Assembly (NCBI GenBank): GCA_030248195.1 | Contig: JASAND010026230.1 | Coordinates: forward strand, 27,345 to 91,344 | Length of the DNA stretch: 64,000 nucleotides | Direction of reading: 5' to 3' | Source of the DNA: Trissonchulus latispiculum | Taxonomy: Eukaryota; Nematoda; Enoplea; Enoplida; Ironidae | Shown here: positions 1 through 63,896 of the stretch, in pieces | Layout of the letters: each line of letters begins with the position of its first letter | Numbering within the stretch: the stretch's first letter is position 1 | Position numbers and translations under genes: made by a program | The notes under the pieces: model-generated | Databases searched by the model: none | What the model saw: only the letters and a program-made list of their open reading frames with translations | Told to the model about the DNA's origin: nothing

Positions 1-805
1 ACTTTTGGGTACCCTCACTTAAAGGTCTGCCCTGAACGCATGGAGAGGATTTAGGGGTTCAAGCTCACAGGCTGTAATGTCGAGATGTGTGGCTATCACC
101 ATGCAAAAATTTGGGTCTCTGCGACTTAGAGCAGCACTTTAGAAAATTGGGGTCCTTGTCGTTACGTGATGCTTTTATAAAAATGTTGTTAATAGCGTCA
201 GGCGGCAGTTAACAGTTACATTCAAGTTTCTAAGTAATATTCCAAAGAATCAAATTAGTTGGAAAAAAGAAAGTTGCTGTTAAATTTCATATACAGCTTA
301 TCGATGAAATTTTTGCCATCGAAAAATTTCATGGTGATATTTTCTCGTGGACAAATATTTCACCGGTGATTATTTTTCCAGAGGGAAAAATTTCAGCTGT
401 GAAATTTTTCCTGCGGGATTTTCTAGGGAGGGAAAATTTCGCCGCGACACCTGCCTACGGGCTTACGGGCCGCCTGCCGACAGACCGGTGAAACTCCGGC
501 CGTCCTCAACAACTAGATGATTACTGCTAGGTTTTGACGCGGATGGGCGATGGGCCTCCCTCCTCTAGATAAGGGAAAGTGGGGGACATGCCAACGGTAT
601 ATTTGCGTAAAGTTTTGGCAAAAAATAGCATTTTTAAGGTGAACACATTGCTTTTCAAAATGATCTTCCCCCTCCCGATAAAAATACCAGGATAAAACCG
701 TGACATTTTAAAAGATTTACTAGCTGACTGCAATAAACTATGTATTAATCAACAGTCTGTACAATAACTTAACTAGTATATAATCAATCAGTTTATACAG
801 GTTAT
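1..805. other. Region downstream of the ABCC stop codon
   Basis: AT-rich, no convincing gene. 300-440 has repeated AAAAATTTC/GAAATTTTT words that could pair, possibly an old inverted repeat. No consensus AATAAA is visible on the minus strand within 100 bases of the stop. Confidence 0.5.
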
Positions 806-52037
<51,232 letters not shown>

Positions 52038-53665
52038 GGCCAACGGAAGATGATCTTGACTCCTCGCTGTGGATAAAGGCAAATCATTAAATTAAACCCT
52101 TGAAACAGCCCTAAAATGTAGGAAACTAATGACAAATTGCTGTATGTAGTTTTACATTGAAAACTTCGTCCAGAAGAACTTATGCTTCGAAAAGTGAAGC
52201 AAACTTTCCAATTGTCTTAAAACAGATGTTTGTTTAAGCTCAGCAAAACTAGCTCTACCCTTGCTGACTTTTATTCCAAAATGGCTTTTTAAACAACATA
52301 AAATCTAGTTTTTTATGCCAAACAAGTGTCCCCCCCAAAAGTTAAACGTCTTCTATTCCACCAACAAGCGTTTCATTTTGGCACCACCCCGGCTCGGAAT
52401 TCAACGCATTACGCAACACATAAACTTCTTAATAGTATAATTACATGCCTACAGTTTTGAATCTGAGAATGTACCTAACGGAATTAAAATTTAAGTTAAA
52501 ATTTAAAACTTTAACGGAATTAAAATTAAGTGGTTGTTTACGGTTAACATGAGTTTTGCGGTTCTGGGGCACACACGCTAGCACACGCCTTCCCAACTCG
52601 AGCAATGAATCGGCGTCTGAAACAAGAGCCAAGGAAAACTGCCAAGTTGTAAGCAAAAACGGTTGGAAGAAGATAGGATTCTGCGCTATAATTTTATAAA
52701 ATTTCTGGCTGCGCTGAACCAGAAAGTAAAGAAATGCAAAGTAAAGTCGAAACTGTTAAGCATTATGAATATTTACTTTTATAGTAAACAGACATAATTT
52801 CCCAATAAATCGAGGCCTAAATTGACATGAATGAACTACATACATGGGAAAAAATCAGCCAAAATACTTAGAAAAGGTGGCTTATCACAGCCGAGATTTA
52901 TAAAGCTTTATGATACTTTCCTGCTGCGACATGGGGAATCATAAAACTATCTATGCTTCTAAGCATTTCAGCATAACATAGAATTGAGAATAGCGTTTGC
53001 ATAGATGAAAAAAGTAGAAACTAAACTATGTATGTAGGTATGTGACTACTGAAGTGACAGACATTACTTCTGTGCAAGTTGCGGTTTGGCTTGGCCTTGA
53101 AAGCCAATTTGTCAATTTCAAAAAGTTTTTCGAATACAGTTCCTGTATAATCGAAATGTGATTGAATTAATTTCATTTCAATGCTACTGTTGTTCCTTTA
53201 TTAGGAAAATCCAACTAGATCGGTGAAGATCTGGAAAAACTCACCAACAGAAATATCCTGAAAGATCCCACATTTCTATTTCTGAACGGGTGTCTAAAAG
53301 AAAGAGTCACTGCAGGATCGGCTTGTAATTTCAGGATCCGGATTAGGAGATGAGCCCGAGTTCGAAGTTCAAACAGGATCCATGTATGCGTTTAACAGTT
53401 TACATACGTGTATCTAAGTTAATGTTAAGCCAAACCTGACTTGGATCCTGTTTTTAGACAACTGATCCACTCAGGATTCACTTGTAAGACCTACCCTGAA
53501 GTTATAAGCCGATCCTGGTTTTAGAAACTCGATCCTGAATTTTAAATCCACCCCTCTGTTCCGGAAGTTGCAAGCCGATCCTTAAATCGATCTTGTTTTT
53601 ACACACCCGATCTTGAACACAGGGCCCACGGCTGAGCCGATTTTGAAGCTACAAGCGGGTGCTGT
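52038..53665. other. Region upstream of the ABCC start codon
   Basis: Presumed promoter and any non-coding 5' exon, but no TATA box or element can be assigned with confidence. 53210-53650 holds repeated GGATCCTG, CCGATCCTG and ACACCCGATC words that continue after the TTAA insertion (54680-54770), suggesting an older host repeat. Confidence 0.45.
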
Positions 53666-53669
53666 TTAA

Positions 53670-54675
53670 GGTGGTGGTATCCTTTTGTGCAGTGCTTTTG
53701 TGGTGTTTTTTGAAACGCTATAACTTTCGCAATTTTGGGAGTTGTAAAGAGCTTTATACATCGTTTTAAAACTTATTATCTGTACATTCACATGAGCTTA
53801 CAGAACTGGCAAAATTAGCAAAAAATAGCAGAAATTTTCTGACAAGCTGACATCGAACAGCATGAATATAGACCAAAAGTTTTTGAACATCGATTTCTCA
53901 AAACTGAAGAATCGGCCAAATGTTCTTTTTGTGCCACGATATGAAGGACATATGGGCCGAGGGACGTTTTTTTGGATTTGGCTCAGCAGATCTTAACGAT
54001 CGAGAAAATCGGCCAAATGCACAGTAACACGAAATTTCGCAACTTCGCATTGAGTTTTCTTGCTACTCGATACGTTTTAGCCCAAACCAAGAAAAACGTC
54101 CCTCCGCAGAAGTGCGAATTTCGATTCTGCCAAAAATCTCCGGAATCCGTCGAGTAGTTTTTGAGAAATCGATGTTCGAAACAAAATAATCGCAGTTTTG
54201 CCAAAACGGTTTTTCGGCCAAATCTCTAGCTGAAGGCAATAAAGTCCGGCTAATAGGCATTCATAAAATGTGCATTTGGACGATGTATCGATTGAGTATA
54301 ACTAAGCCAATTTTGTCCTTAACATGTGGCAGTAATTTTGAAAAAACTGATTTCCTCGAAAATGGCCATTTTTTGACCCTAAAAACAGTTTTTTGCTTAT
54401 ACTGACTTAACCAGTGGAGATAGCTCAAAGGTTGTAAGAGCAAAAATGTTCATTTTCGAGTCCTGTTTCCAGCCATACCAACCAATCCCGTGTTTTGTCT
54501 ACTTACTGGGAGCTTAAGGCCAAAAACCAAAACTTTCTTATCTTTTGGACCAAGAATACGGGACTGATCCTAAAATGTTAAAGAGCACGGAAATAGGTTA
54601 TTTCGTAAGTTTTAGCCCTTTGCGTAAAGGATTAAAGCCGTAGGAGTCAAAAACACCCGAAAGGAAACCAGCACC
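53670..54675. mobile_element. TTAA-flanked element, copy 2 (opposite orientation to copy 1)
   Basis: Bounded by TTAA (53666-53669, 54676-54679). Left end GGTGGTGGTATCC and right end CCAGCACC are copy 1 read from the other strand. Intergenic, inserted in a stretch rich in CCGATCCTG words (53280-54765) that continue on both sides. Confidence 0.75.
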
Positions 54676-54833
54676 TTAAGACTCCCGATCTTGAACTCTG
54701 GTTCCAACTCCAAGCTGATCATTAAATGAATTCTGTTTTTACTCACCCGATCCTAGTTTTATTTAGTCACCTGTACAGTAACGCGTACGCCTTGTTCGCT
54801 CACTTTTGTATAACTAGCCTGCTGGGGTCCGAG

Positions 54834-56685
54834 CAGAGTTGGAAGCGGGTACCTTTTTGGCGACCCGCCCCGCCCCGCCCCGCTACCCGCAAGCTGGTAC
54901 CCGCCCCGCCCCGCCCCGCGGCCCGCGGCCCGCAGCCAACTGATACCCGCAAGATACCCGCAAAATTTTTCGAATGCTATATAATTACTATGCCATTAAA
55001 TTTATTAAAAATGCCAATAATGTAAAATAAACTTTTATTTAATTAAACCTTCTAACCCACGTACTTTACCTAACAGTGTTGAGTTGCGTTCCCGAAATAT
55101 GGAAAGTCACCCAAATTGCTGAAGTTTTCAAAAAAGTACCAAAACTTGCACTAGGGATTGGGGACCGATGCCAACCTCGGTGGTTAAGCACCGGTGCCTG
55201 CCGGGACCAAAAAATTTGTTTTTTGACAATTTTCAGCCAAAATTTTGGAATTTTTAAAGTCAAAATTAAATTAAACTGGTACAGATCGTTCTTCTCATCA
55301 GTTTGAATGGAAACAACAATAGTAATTTTGCCTATACTGGAAATAATACCAGAATCGAAATTTTTAAGAACATTCTCGTATTTAGACTTCCAATTTTCAG
55401 GTCCCGGCTTCGGACCCGGCCTCGGTGCATCTCGACGAAAAATTAATGTTGGACTCATGTAGTTTCGAAAGAAGACCCATATTACAAAGTTAAGGACTAT
55501 TTTATTGAATCAAACGCATCTTCGAGAAATTAAAAAGTGCTCAAGGTTTTGAATTTGCTGAAAATTATGTATTGTTCGGCTATCGAAAGCGAATTTGGCC
55601 GGGTAGAGGACAGAGGCCCTTGGATACGTTTAGCGACGTTAAAAGTGGCACTATTTTCACCAATTTTCTAAATTTTAACTACAAATAGCTATTTTTAATA
55701 AAAATACCATTGCTTAAACGATTTTTTATTAAAAAAATCAGACGAAGCCGGATAATCGTCAGAAATGTGAGTCTGGAAACTTTCTTTCTTTGAGCAATTG
55801 TCATGCCCCTTGTAGCCGCATTTTTTACCGCCTGTGAGAGCAATTTTGATAACCCTTCAAGGGGAATTTGCAGAGAGGATGGGTAATTCTTCCTTGTCCA
55901 CCTGTGAATGTATACATGTGAAACCTCCAAGATTGAATTAGAAAAGAGGATTTTAACGGTTGAGCTTTGCGGATGTTTGCGGATTTCGGATTGATTCCAA
56001 GAACTGACCACGAGCTATTACGTTCTGAATAACAAAAACAAAGCGAAATTATATATAAGTTCCCCAACTAAAATACTGTTTGTTACTACCTAACGGATTA
56101 TGATAATAGTTTAGTCATCAGGATTTTTCTAGAATACCTAAACCTATATAATATTAGTTTGTCAAATTTTTTGAGCAAACATTCCCAGTTTCGAATTGAA
56201 GAATTTCTTGAGCAAACATTTCTAGTTTCGAACAATTGTATTGAAAAGTTTGACCTTATGTACCATTCACTAAAGAAACACATACAATCAAGGCATTTAA
56301 GCTTTGCAAAAACGGCACGAACAGCAGTCTGTATGCTGAGTTATTTAGTACGTCTGCTTACTGAAAGCGAGAAATACAAGTAGAAAGCTCTACAAAAAAA
56401 TAAAAAGACTTATGATTACTTTTCTGGATATAACCTAATAGAACAAGTTTAGTCAAATGCCCATTTTAACTGAGATAGCAATCGTGGAGAAGGGCGCTCA
56501 GCGAAAATCAGCGATTTCTTTTAAATCACCAACACGAAACCTATTTTTTCGAACATTTTTCAATAAAATTAATTGAATTTTGGTGATTACATCAACAAGA
56601 GATACCCGCAACTACCCGCGCGGGTAGCCTGTGGGTAGCAAAATTTCTATTACCCGCGGGTACCCGCTACCCACTTCCAACTCTG
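54834..56685. mobile_element. hAT-like non-autonomous element with ACCCGC/CCCGCC arrays
   Basis: Terminal repeats CAGAGTTGGAAGCGGGTACC and, on the right, GTACCCGCTACCCACTTCC then AACTCTG. A perfect 8-bp duplication GGTCCGAG lies at 54826-54833 and 56686-56693. The first 140 bp is arrays of CCCGCCCCG and TACCCGC; the last 80 bp holds the inverse. The 1.6-kb interior has only short open frames (for example 55066-55458 minus) that I do not recognise as transposase, so it may be a decayed or cargo interior. Lies in the intergenic region. Confidence 0.85.
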
Positions 56686-56893
56686 GGTCCGAGCCATGGG
56701 ATTTTTGGCTGAAATATGACATCCCAATATAAACTACTGGTGTTGTTGCCCGGTCGGTTTTGTGGCTCGGCCGGCCGGCCAGTCAAAACCGGCCGGCCGG
56801 AACCAGTTTTTCCCTATTTTTATTGCATTTTGCAAAATTTTTACCATTAAATGATGCATATATACAGTTATTCGTGATTGTGTATTACAGATA

Positions 56894-57614
56894 AGGCCGG
56901 TTCAGGGTTCAGGATGGTGTGCTTTGTGCTTTGGTGCTTTTGTGCTTTGTGCTTTCTCGGTTCATGATGGTTTTCTGTGCTTTATGCTTGTGCTTTGTGC
57001 TTCTGTGTTTTTGATATGCTTCGGGAATGTTTGACAATGTCAAACATGTCGAGTTGTGCTTTCAGTGCTTTCCAATCAAAGCAAGCCATGCGCTATGCTG
57101 ATTGGTCGAAAACTCTAGACGTCACATGAGCACTACAGTATTCCCGAAATTGAAATAAAACTTATTTGGACAAAAACTAAAAATTTAATTTTTGAGAGCA
57201 TAAGTATATATTTAGGAATTATCATGAATTAGCTATCGTAAATAAATAAAGCTGTCATGCAAACATTTAATTAATCATGTTAATTTATTTTAATTATTAT
57301 TTTTAATTATTATAAATGATCGTTATTATTAAGTTAAATTATACTATATATTTGAAACGTCAATAAATTCATCCCGTTAACGTTTATTAAATATCAATAT
57401 TTTGAATAACCTCCCAGTCCCAACTTGCTTCCGTGAACTGTGCTTTTGATATTGTGCTTTCTCATCACGAAACATTAGTTTTCTGTCACCTGAACACAAA
57501 GCACTGTCTACCGAGCACAAAGCACAAAGCTCAAAGCACAGGAGACGAAAGCACAAAGCACAAGAGACAAGAGACAAAGCACAAAGCAAAAACCACTGCA
57601 TCGTGAACCGGGCT
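56894..57614. mobile_element. Harbinger-like non-autonomous element with GTGCTTT arrays
   Basis: Ends AGGCCGGTTCA and TGAACCGGGCT, flanked by the 3-bp duplication ATA (56891-56893, 57615-57617). Subterminal arrays of TTTGTGCTTTGTGC on the left appear inverted (GCACAAAGCACAAAG) on the right. AT-rich centre without transposase. Inserted inside the hAT-like element 56737-58507. Confidence 0.75.
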
Positions 57615-57637
57615 ATAGTATCACGTTTTGGACTGGT

Positions 57638-58404
57638 TCAGAATAGAGACCGGCACAGGCCGAATTTTTCTCGGCCCGCCCGGCCTGGTCCGTGAAAGAT
57701 TTCAGCCCACTCGACTCGGCAAGTAAAATTTTTTCGGCCCGCCCGACCCGACTCGCTAAATTTTTCATTTTTTCAGAATTTCAAATTTTCAATAAAACCA
57801 AATTTATTATTGAAATTCAGTTTGAAGTTTTAATGTTGTAATCGCAAAAATTGCATCAATGAATTGAGAGATATGACATTAATTTTTGAGCACCAACTTT
57901 TGCAATTATCAGTTTAAATTACTTTTTCCAAATTTTAACAGTTTGAATTGAAATGCTTGTTCCGAATGTTTTCAACCAAGAGTTGTGCTGGACAATATCT
58001 AAATAATTTTTTGAGTACCTTTTCACGAATTAATAAAATGAGCATAAGCATACTGATTATAAAAAGATAACATTAAAATTTGAAAGATATTCAGCATTTA
58101 TTTAACTTTAATAATAAAAACTAATAATTTAATAATAACTAATAATTTAATTTATTTTCGACTATTCCTGAAAAGCAGTGTACGAAATATGATCCTGAAA
58201 TTCCTGTGTACGAAATATGATCAAGAACCACAAACATTTTTCAAGCTAAACATTTTAGTTATTATTCTTCAGTAAAATCTCGCAAAAAATAATGGGAGCA
58301 GACTCGAAATTCGGCCAGCGGCCCGGTTCGGCCCGTGAGCTATGGTCCGCGGCCCAGCCCGGCCCGTGAACTTTTGCCCGCCCCCCGCGGGCTGTAATGC
58401 AGGC
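57638..58404. mobile_element. hAT-like element with CGGCCCG arrays, nested
   Basis: Begins TAGAGACCGGCACAGGCC and ends CAGGCCCTCTA, with 8-bp duplication GTTCAGAA on both sides. GC-rich blocks of CGGCCCGCCCG words flank a core of about 550 bp that is very AT-rich. Inserted into the remainder of 56737-58507. Confidence 0.78.
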
Positions 58405-58972
58405 CCTCTAGTTCAGAAGACCGGCCTGTGTTTGGGACCCGGCCGGCTGGCTGGCCGGCCGGATTGGCTCTACTCTAGCGTTTGAAACCGGCCGGCCAAC
58501 AACTCTTATAAACTATTTTGGTTCAGCTTCGCTTCGCTGCGAAATAATTATACTATCATACTAAAGATCTTGTCCGACTACTGCGAAAAATTGTTCTAAA
58601 ATTTTCCCGGAATGACGAATACTAAATACACGCCCACTGCGTAACTGTACCACTAATTGGCAGACAGGGAAGAAATTGGGTGAGTCACATGGAGAGGAGA
58701 CATGAAAGAAAACCTACATTGTACAAAGCTTGACTTGAAGGAAAGCGGAAAGCGGAGCTCACCGGCTTACAGCTAGGAATAAAAAACTAAGCATCTGTCA
58801 AGAACATTGTGCATAAGCTGTAACTGAAAAGGAAAGAATAAGATTCGTGCTACCTCAATGTTCCTGCATAAATGAAGCCAAACTTTAGCACAACATGTTA
58901 GCAGTTTGCAAAATCAATATGTTTCTTTGAATTCCTGCCTTGATAAGAAGGCTCAACATAAGTTATTTCAAG

Positions 58973-59044
58973 TCCCGTGTGGTCTAGTGGTTAGGATTTG
59001 CGGCTCTCACCCGCACGGCCCGGGTTCGATTCCCGGCACGGGAA
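58973..59044 (+). tRNA. trnE-CTC: tRNA-Glu (anticodon CTC)
   Basis: A 72-nt sequence folds into a perfect cloverleaf. The acceptor arms TCCCGTG and CACGGGA pair fully, the anticodon stem TGCGG/CCGCA encloses loop CTCTCAC with anticodon CTC, and the T arm is CCGGG-TTCGATT-CCCGG. D-arm TGGTCTAGTGG and T-arm GGTTCGATTCC give Pol III A and B boxes. The sequence closely matches animal tRNA-Glu. A run of T follows within a few bases as terminator. No intron, and no SINE tail follows it, so it looks like a real gene in the space between the two ABCC genes. Confidence 0.93.
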
Positions 59045-59645
59045 AAATTTTTGTATTGCAGTGTAAATTATAAATATATAATTTACAGTTATATATTTTA
59101 TTTTCAAATCTTTCCGAGGTCGCCGATTTTTACATGATATTTAATTAGCCATTTTTTATTATAGTCTAGCAAACTTAGTAGACTAGGCCAAAGGAAAGCA
59201 TTTTGTGAAGAGTTTATTATTCAAGTTACATAAGTCTGACAATTATAGGGGAGCGCGAGAGTTAGTGCTGTTCTTCAGCTTCTAGCTTAAAGTGCACTAT
59301 ATACGGGCCAGCTTCGCTGAACAACCCATGTTCGCGAAAACTTCCCCAGACAGTTGCTGGCGGCAGTTGTTCAGAAAATTTTACAATTTTACATTTTCAT
59401 TCTTGTGTATATAAATTTTCTTAAAGAAGCTCAGAAATCTGAGATCTCATAATTAAACAGTAGAATCTTAAAATTAAAATTTCATAAATTCGTAGAAAGT
59501 AGAAAGATTAGCCGAGTTTGGTATCAAATTATAGGTAAGGAGAATGCGAACGAAGGCGTTTCTTCGAAAAAATATTTTTTCTGCTTACTATAAACCATGA
59601 GTCAATACAAGGAAGAGTGAGACATTCTGTCCTTTCTAGGGCTTT

Positions 59646-60091
59646 AAGCTTGAAATACGCTCGGCACATTAAGGCCGAAATCTCGGGGGGGACCACTTAC
59701 CGTAAGTTAACCATATGTTTATATGCGTTTGAAATAAAACGCATCTGATTGGCTAATCACCTACATTATGACAAATTTACGTGAATAAGTGTACCCCCTC
59801 CCGAGATCTCTAACAGCGTTTAGCTCTTTGCTGATTGGTTGATTTTTAACTACCGTATGTCGTTAGAAATCAGCTAATCAGCGAAGAGCTAAACGCTTTT
59901 ACAAACTTGCACCTGCAATTGGGACCCCCGAGATCTCGTGGGGTACGCTTATACACGTAAATTTGACATAAGGTAGGCGATTTAGCCAACCAGATGCGTT
60001 TAGTTCAAACGCATATAAACATATTGTTAACAACGGTAAGTAGTACCCCCCAGGGATTTCGGCCTTAATGTGTCGAACATATTTCAAGCTT
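59646..60091. mobile_element. Fold-back element with GGCCGAAATCTCGGGGGG ends
   Basis: Ends AAGCTTGAAATACGCTCGG and its approximate inverse, followed inward by CACATTAAGGCCGAAATC and oligo-G. It contains inner repeats ACGTAAATTTGACATAAGG and GTTTATATGCGTTTG. Related to 22264-32745 and the relic at 63213-63370. Abuts the TTAA element at 60094. Confidence 0.75.
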
Positions 60092-60093
60092 AA

Positions 60094-62126
60094 AGTGCTG
60101 GTGGGTGCCCTTTTGTGATTTTTTTAAACCCTATAACTTTCGCAATTTTGTGAGTTGGAAAGAGCTTTATACATCGTTTTAAAGCTTGTATAATCTGTAC
60201 ATTAACATGAGCTTACGAAACTAGCAACATTAGCAAGAAAATAGCAAAAAATGTCCGACATGCTGACATCTGACAGACTGAATATAGACCATAAATTTTT
60301 GAACATCGATTTCTCAAAACTGTAGAATCGGCCAAAATTTCTTCTTGCACCATGATATGAAGGACATGTGGGCCGAGGGTCATTTTTTTGGATTTGGCTC
60401 AACAAGTCTCAGTACTCCAAAAAATACGGCAAATGCGCGATGACACGAAATTTAGCAACTTTCTGTTAAGTTTTCTCACAACTGGAGATGTTTTAGCTCA
60501 AACCAAGAAAAATGTCCCTCCGCAATAGGGCGAATTTTCATTCCAAAAATCACGGGAATCCATTGGGTAGTTTCTGAGAAATCAATGTTCAAAACAAAAT
60601 AATCTCAATTTTGCCAAAATCGTTTTTCGGCCAATTCTCTAGCTTAAAGCAACGAATTTCAGCGAATAGGTATTGATAAAATGCGCAATTGGACGGAATA
60701 TCAATTGAGAATAAACAAGCTTATTTGCATGAATGGGTTGCTGCTGCATTTTTCCTCTTATCAACTAGTCAATTTTCCGTGTCTAGTACCAGGAAATCCG
60801 TAAATATTCCGGAAATTTCGATTTTAGTTTCGAAATCAGCGTGGTCGAATTAGCCTATGACCAACTTTTGAGAGAAATCGGAGACAAAAACTTTTCTGGC
60901 CCGAAATCCGGGTTTTCGGGAATTCCCGGATTTTCAGTTTTTCGGCCATAACTTTCGCATTTCCGCATTTCCGCATAGGCACATTTCCGGAAAATGTCGC
61001 AAGAAGGAAAGTTGTTCAGCTCGACGAGCTCTTTTATTTGAGTACCATATTGACCACTTTCGGAAAAAATTTCAAAATCCGGAATTTTCCGGGTCCAATG
61101 TCTCGAAATCCGTAAATTTTCCAGAAATTTCGATTTCAGTTTCGAAATCAGCGTGGTCGAATTAGCCTATGACCAACTTTTGAGAGAAATCGGAGACAAA
61201 AACTTTTCCGGCCCAAAATCCGGGTTTTCGGGAATTCCCGGATTTTCAGTTTTTCGGCCATAACTTTCGCCAGACACATTTCCGGAAAATGTCGCAAGAA
61301 GGAAAGTTGTTCAGCTCGACGAGCTCTTTCATTTGAGTACCATATCGATCACTTTCGGAAAAATTTTTCAAAATCCGGAATATTCCGGATCCGATATCTC
61401 GAAATCCGTAAATTTTCCGGAAATTTCGATTTCAGTTTCGAAATCAGCGTGGTCGAATTACCCTATGATCAACTTTTGATCAAAATCGGAGACAAAAATG
61501 TTTTACGTTTCCCTTGGTCCCCCCTTACCATTCTAAAAAATTCCGGGATTCGCCATTCCCGGATTCCGTGAGGTACCGAACTGCCCGCGCTTCCGGGAGC
61601 ACTTTAGGTCACCCCCAACTCCCCCTGAAAATTTCAGCTGGATCGGTCCAGCCAATCAAAAGTTAGAGGGGGGGACACATACGGCAAGAAATAATAAGAA
61701 ATAACGGACATACTCAACACAAAGGGTTGCCTTTTTGAGAAAAAAGCGGCAACCCAATAAGCCGAAATTGTCTGTAAGATTTGGCAGTAATTTCGAAAAC
61801 TGATTTCTTCAAAAATGGCCATTTTTACCTCAAAAATCGTTTTTGGCTTACACTGCCTTAACCACTAGAGGTAGCTCAAAAGTTATAAAAGCAAAAATGT
61901 TCATTTTGGTGCTGTCTTTCCAGCCATAGCAACCAATCCGGTGTAGCGACCATGTACTGAGAGAATAATGGTAATAACCAAAACTTTCTTATCTTTACAC
62001 CTAAAAATCCGGAACTGGTCCCAGAATGTTAAAGAGCACGAAAATAATGTATTTGGAAAGTTTCATCCACTTTCATGAAGAATTGAAGCTTGTAGGGTCG
62101 AATCTACACAAAGCGATACCAGCACC
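60094..62126. mobile_element. TTAA-flanked element, copy 3, enlarged by a tandem array
   Basis: TTAA at 60090-60093 and 62127-62130; ends AGTGCTGG and CCAGCACC. The outer parts match copies 1 and 2, but the middle carries a tandem array (about 60780-61500) absent from them. Confidence 0.75.
60780..61500. repeat. Tandem repeat of about 300 bp, about 2.5 units
   Basis: Units begin near 60786, 61100 and 61396. Each contains GAAATCCGTAAATNTTCC, TTTCGAAATCAGCGTGG, TCGGAGACAAAAA and GTCGCAAGAAGGAAAG. Period is about 300-315 bp and units differ by small indels. Confidence 0.8.
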
Positions 62127-62479
62127 TTAAAGCAGTAGAAAGGACAGAGTGTCTCACTCTTCCTGTTATAGACTCTTGCTACAATTAATATATATTGCTG
62201 TCGTAATCTCACCCGCTCAGACACAAAATACCTCGTTGGGGATATTTCCATTACCATGGGGTATTTCAGATTTTTAGTAGCAGTTTTTAAATATATATTT
62301 CAGAGCAGGATGGGAGTAGTACGAGATGGTATCTCCAACTGTGACTCTCAATTTCTGGCGAGATTTCATTCTCTTGGTTAAATCGTCATCACAAGTCAGA
62401 ACCGCTTGGGATCATGTTTTCTGTCCGTGACCTTCGTCTCTCCTCCTCTTGTCTGCCGTTCGACGGACTGCCACTGCGG

Positions 62480-62690
62480 AGAGCAGCAGACATGTGCAGG
62501 AGGGGAAGTTCTGGGGGGGGGGTGAAGGGCGGCCGAAGGCCGCCGAAAAACCGGATTTTTCCGGTTTTTTACCGGAAAAATCCGGATTCTGGGGGGGGTG
62601 AGGGACCCCTCTGGGGGGGTGAGCTCAGGTCTGGGGGGGGGGTGGAACCCCCCAAAACCCCCCCCCCCAAGCACACGTATGGAGAGCAGC
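62480..62690. repeat. GC-rich repeat with GGGGGGTG and CCGGATTTTTCCGG words
   Basis: Begins GACATGTGCAGGAGGGG, similar to GACATGTGCAGGAGGCGG at 17446, so it is an interspersed repeat. Poly-G tracts alternate with a palindrome around TCCGGTTTTTTACCGGA. Frames over it are low-complexity shadows. Confidence 0.6.
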
Positions 62691-62905
62691 ACATAAAAGG
62701 TCTCTATGATTACCTGAATAGTGCTAAGTGCCTCGACAAAAAATCATCATCAGGATTGAACCTGTTTTGTTGATACATGACATAAAATAGTTTAGTTTTC
62801 TGTCTTTCTTTATTGGCATGAAAATTGGCTAATTTTTCAACTTTTTTTCAAAACGTGCTTTCAGATCACGTTTAAGCACATGTTTTATATTTTATTAAAT
62901 TGTTA

Positions 62906-62907
<2 letters not shown>

Positions 62908-62940
<33 letters not shown>
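62908..62940 (+). repeat. (TA)n microsatellite
   Basis: About 15 TA units. Confidence 0.97.
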
Positions 62941-62943
<3 letters not shown>

Positions 62944-63212
62944 GCGGAGCTAACCAGGATCAACTGGATGCGTTCAAAATGTCTAGTCATATTAGTCATA
63001 ACCCGAATTTGCAGGAAGTAGAATTTTTAATTAGGTCTTACAGCTTTCGGAATATTTTATCAAAGTTGCCGACCCCCAATTTCAAAGTTAAATTTGAGGA
63101 ATTTGTCACGTCAAAAAAAGTCAAATTTGGTTGTTCGAACTTCAAAAATTAATTTAAAATTTTTGAAGGCCTAAATAAATTCCACTTCCTACAAGTCACA
63201 TATTGCATAGCT

Positions 63213-63370
63213 AGATCTCGAGGGGGGGGTGATCTGATAAACGTAATTTTGACATAAGTTAAAGACTATTCGCCGACGCCAATCCAGTTCAAACTCATAT
63301 AAACACGTGGTTTACTGTGTAGTAGCCCCCGATATTTCGGCTTTAATGTCCCGAGTATCTGACAAGCTTT
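63213..63370. repeat. Relic of the ATTTCGG fold-back family
   Basis: AGATCTCGAGGGGGGGG, ACGTAATTTTGACATAAG, CATATAAACACGTG and CGATATTTCGGCTTTAATG occur in the family order. Diverged, and no complete left arm. Confidence 0.6.
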
Positions 63371-63784
63371 TTGCAGCAGGTACGGTGTCGTACTCTTCCT
63401 ACATATCTCTGTCGTACTAATGTTTCTATTAACTCCAAAGACAAGAAGGTACATACTTGAATGTAATGCAGTTGCATACTGCATATAATGAACTGGAACT
63501 CAATCTTAAACTATGACTAATTCTGAAACTGAAACTAAAGTCACCTACTGAAACAACACTAGACATAACTAAAGGCCAGGTAACCCTTTTATGCCCGCGG
63601 CGGCAGACTCCGACTTAGGCTAAACTCGTGAATAATTGGTGGAGCCCACCGAATGATATTATTTCATTCCAGTAAGCCTACCGTAATCTGACAACACACA
63701 ATTTCTTCAATTCGTTTAATAAGAGTGACAAAAACTATTCTATCTGAAGTCTGTGTACAGTTTCAAAACTATTTATATAGAGGT

Positions 63785-63896
63785 TTATAGTAATCCAGCT
63801 TCAGCTGCCATTCCATAAAATATCGACTGCTCATTTTGCATGAGCTCGTCCGGACTAGCGAATTCGGCGATCAGTCCTTTGTCAAGAACCAATATT
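63785..63896 (-). CDS. ABCC1-like: Terminal exon of a second ABCC gene (gene continues past window end)
   Basis: Minus-strand exon with acceptor TTTTAG at 63897 and stop TAA at 63785-63787. One base completes an Arg codon, then the exon encodes ILVLDKGLIAEF and ends AAEAGLL. Length (112 bp), entry phase and motif order are identical to the last exon of the gene ending at 806, but about a third of the residues differ. It is therefore an older tandem duplicate rather than an assembly copy. The rest of the gene lies beyond 64000. An ATTAAA hexamer about 65 bases downstream of the stop (around 63717) could serve as its polyadenylation signal. Confidence 0.92.

Larger units (their letters stand above)
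56737..58507. mobile_element. hAT-like MITE, GGCCGGCC type, interrupted by two other elements
   Basis: Ends CTGGTGTTGTTGCC and GGCCAACAACTCTT, 8-bp duplication ATAAACTA (56729-56736, 58508-58515). It shares left and right ends and core with 11837-12096 but has grown to 1.77 kb through insertions at 56894-57614 and about 57638-58404. Confidence 0.85.

Noticed and set aside
55066..56011. 130- and 110-codon frames inside the 54834-56685 element as transposase
   Set aside because: No hAT transposase motifs or dimerisation-region similarity visible; too short.
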